Of a stretch of 5,693 nucleotides of DNA, positions 5,609 through 5,693 are shown piece by piece. The stretch is from Anaerolineae bacterium. Its GTDB lineage: Bacteria; Chloroflexota; Anaerolineae; Aggregatilineales; UBA3940. The notes beneath the pieces are model-generated. The model did no database searches and had not been told where the DNA came from. It saw only the letters and a list, made by a program, of their open reading frames with translations. Position numbers and translations under genes: made by a program. The first letter of the stretch is position 1; each line of letters starts with the position of its first letter. Location: assembly GCA_020852775.1 (NCBI GenBank), contig JADZAD010000009.1, forward strand, positions 1-5,693, written 5' to 3'.

Positions 5609-5693
5609 ATGAGCCGGGAGCAGCAGCCAGGGCGTCCGGTTACCGCCCCATCGCTATTCAACAGGACGATTGATCCCCTGACAGCTGCCGGGG
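5609..5693 (+). CDS. Start of an unidentified gene, cut by the window end
   Basis: An ATG at 5609 opens 28 codons with no stop to the window edge, beginning MSREQQPGRPVTAPSLFNRT. An in-frame TAA at 5600-5602 means the start cannot be further upstream than this. It lies 19 bases after the surface protein stop, on the same strand, so it may be co-transcribed. There is only a weak GAG upstream and no clear ribosome site. The visible part is hydrophilic and proline/arginine-rich with no recognisable motif. A sortase would fit the context after an LPASG protein, since such enzymes often start with a short polar cytoplasmic segment, but nothing in these 28 residues shows it. Confidence 0.4.
   Translation, partial: MSREQQPGRPVTAPSLFNRTIDPLTAAG

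Noticed and set aside
5086..5661. Minus-strand open frame of 191 codons opposite the surface protein gene
   Set aside because: The plus-strand gene has a signal peptide, family domain, sorting signal and a strong ribosome site; the opposite frame has none of these.

Overview
The window is a compact, GC-rich, entirely plus-strand stretch of bacterial chromosome. It carries the distal half of a tryptophan biosynthesis operon, a DAHP synthase gene, and then a separate small cell-surface protein gene. Every gene reads left to right, and the intergenic space before position 3858 is almost nil.

Layout: trpC (3' part only, 1-363), trpF (360-1043), trpB (1040-2269), a PIG-L/LmbE-family deacetylase (2272-3030), trpA (3043-3858), a type I-beta DAHP synthase here called aroF (3938-4957), a secreted single-domain SdrD B-like protein with a C-terminal LPASG sorting signal (5074-5589), and the first 28 codons of another gene running off the end (5609 onward). 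trpC/trpF and trpF/trpB overlap by ATGA. trpB and the deacetylase are 2 bases apart, and the deacetylase and trpA 12 bases apart. A 79-base gap with a strong GC hairpin precedes aroF. A 116-base gap holding a plausible sigma-70-type promoter precedes the surface protein.

How the genes work together: DAHP synthase makes the first committed shikimate-pathway intermediate, which leads to chorismate. TrpF isomerises phosphoribosylanthranilate to CdRP, TrpC closes the indole ring to indole-3-glycerol phosphate, TrpA releases indole, and TrpB joins it to serine to give tryptophan. The earlier genes (trpE, trpG, trpD) would be expected upstream of the window. The deacetylase has no known step in this pathway. 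Its position between trpB and trpA, whose products form one complex, is the most striking feature of the operon.

Organism: the high GC, the T. maritima-type DAHP synthase with an N-terminal ferredoxin-like domain, and an LPxTG-like anchored SdrD B-domain protein (which implies a single-membrane, sortase-bearing cell) suggest Chloroflexota, perhaps an Anaerolineae-like lineage. This is inference from gene style only and is moderate to weak. No RNA genes, CRISPR arrays, insertion sequences or origins are visible.
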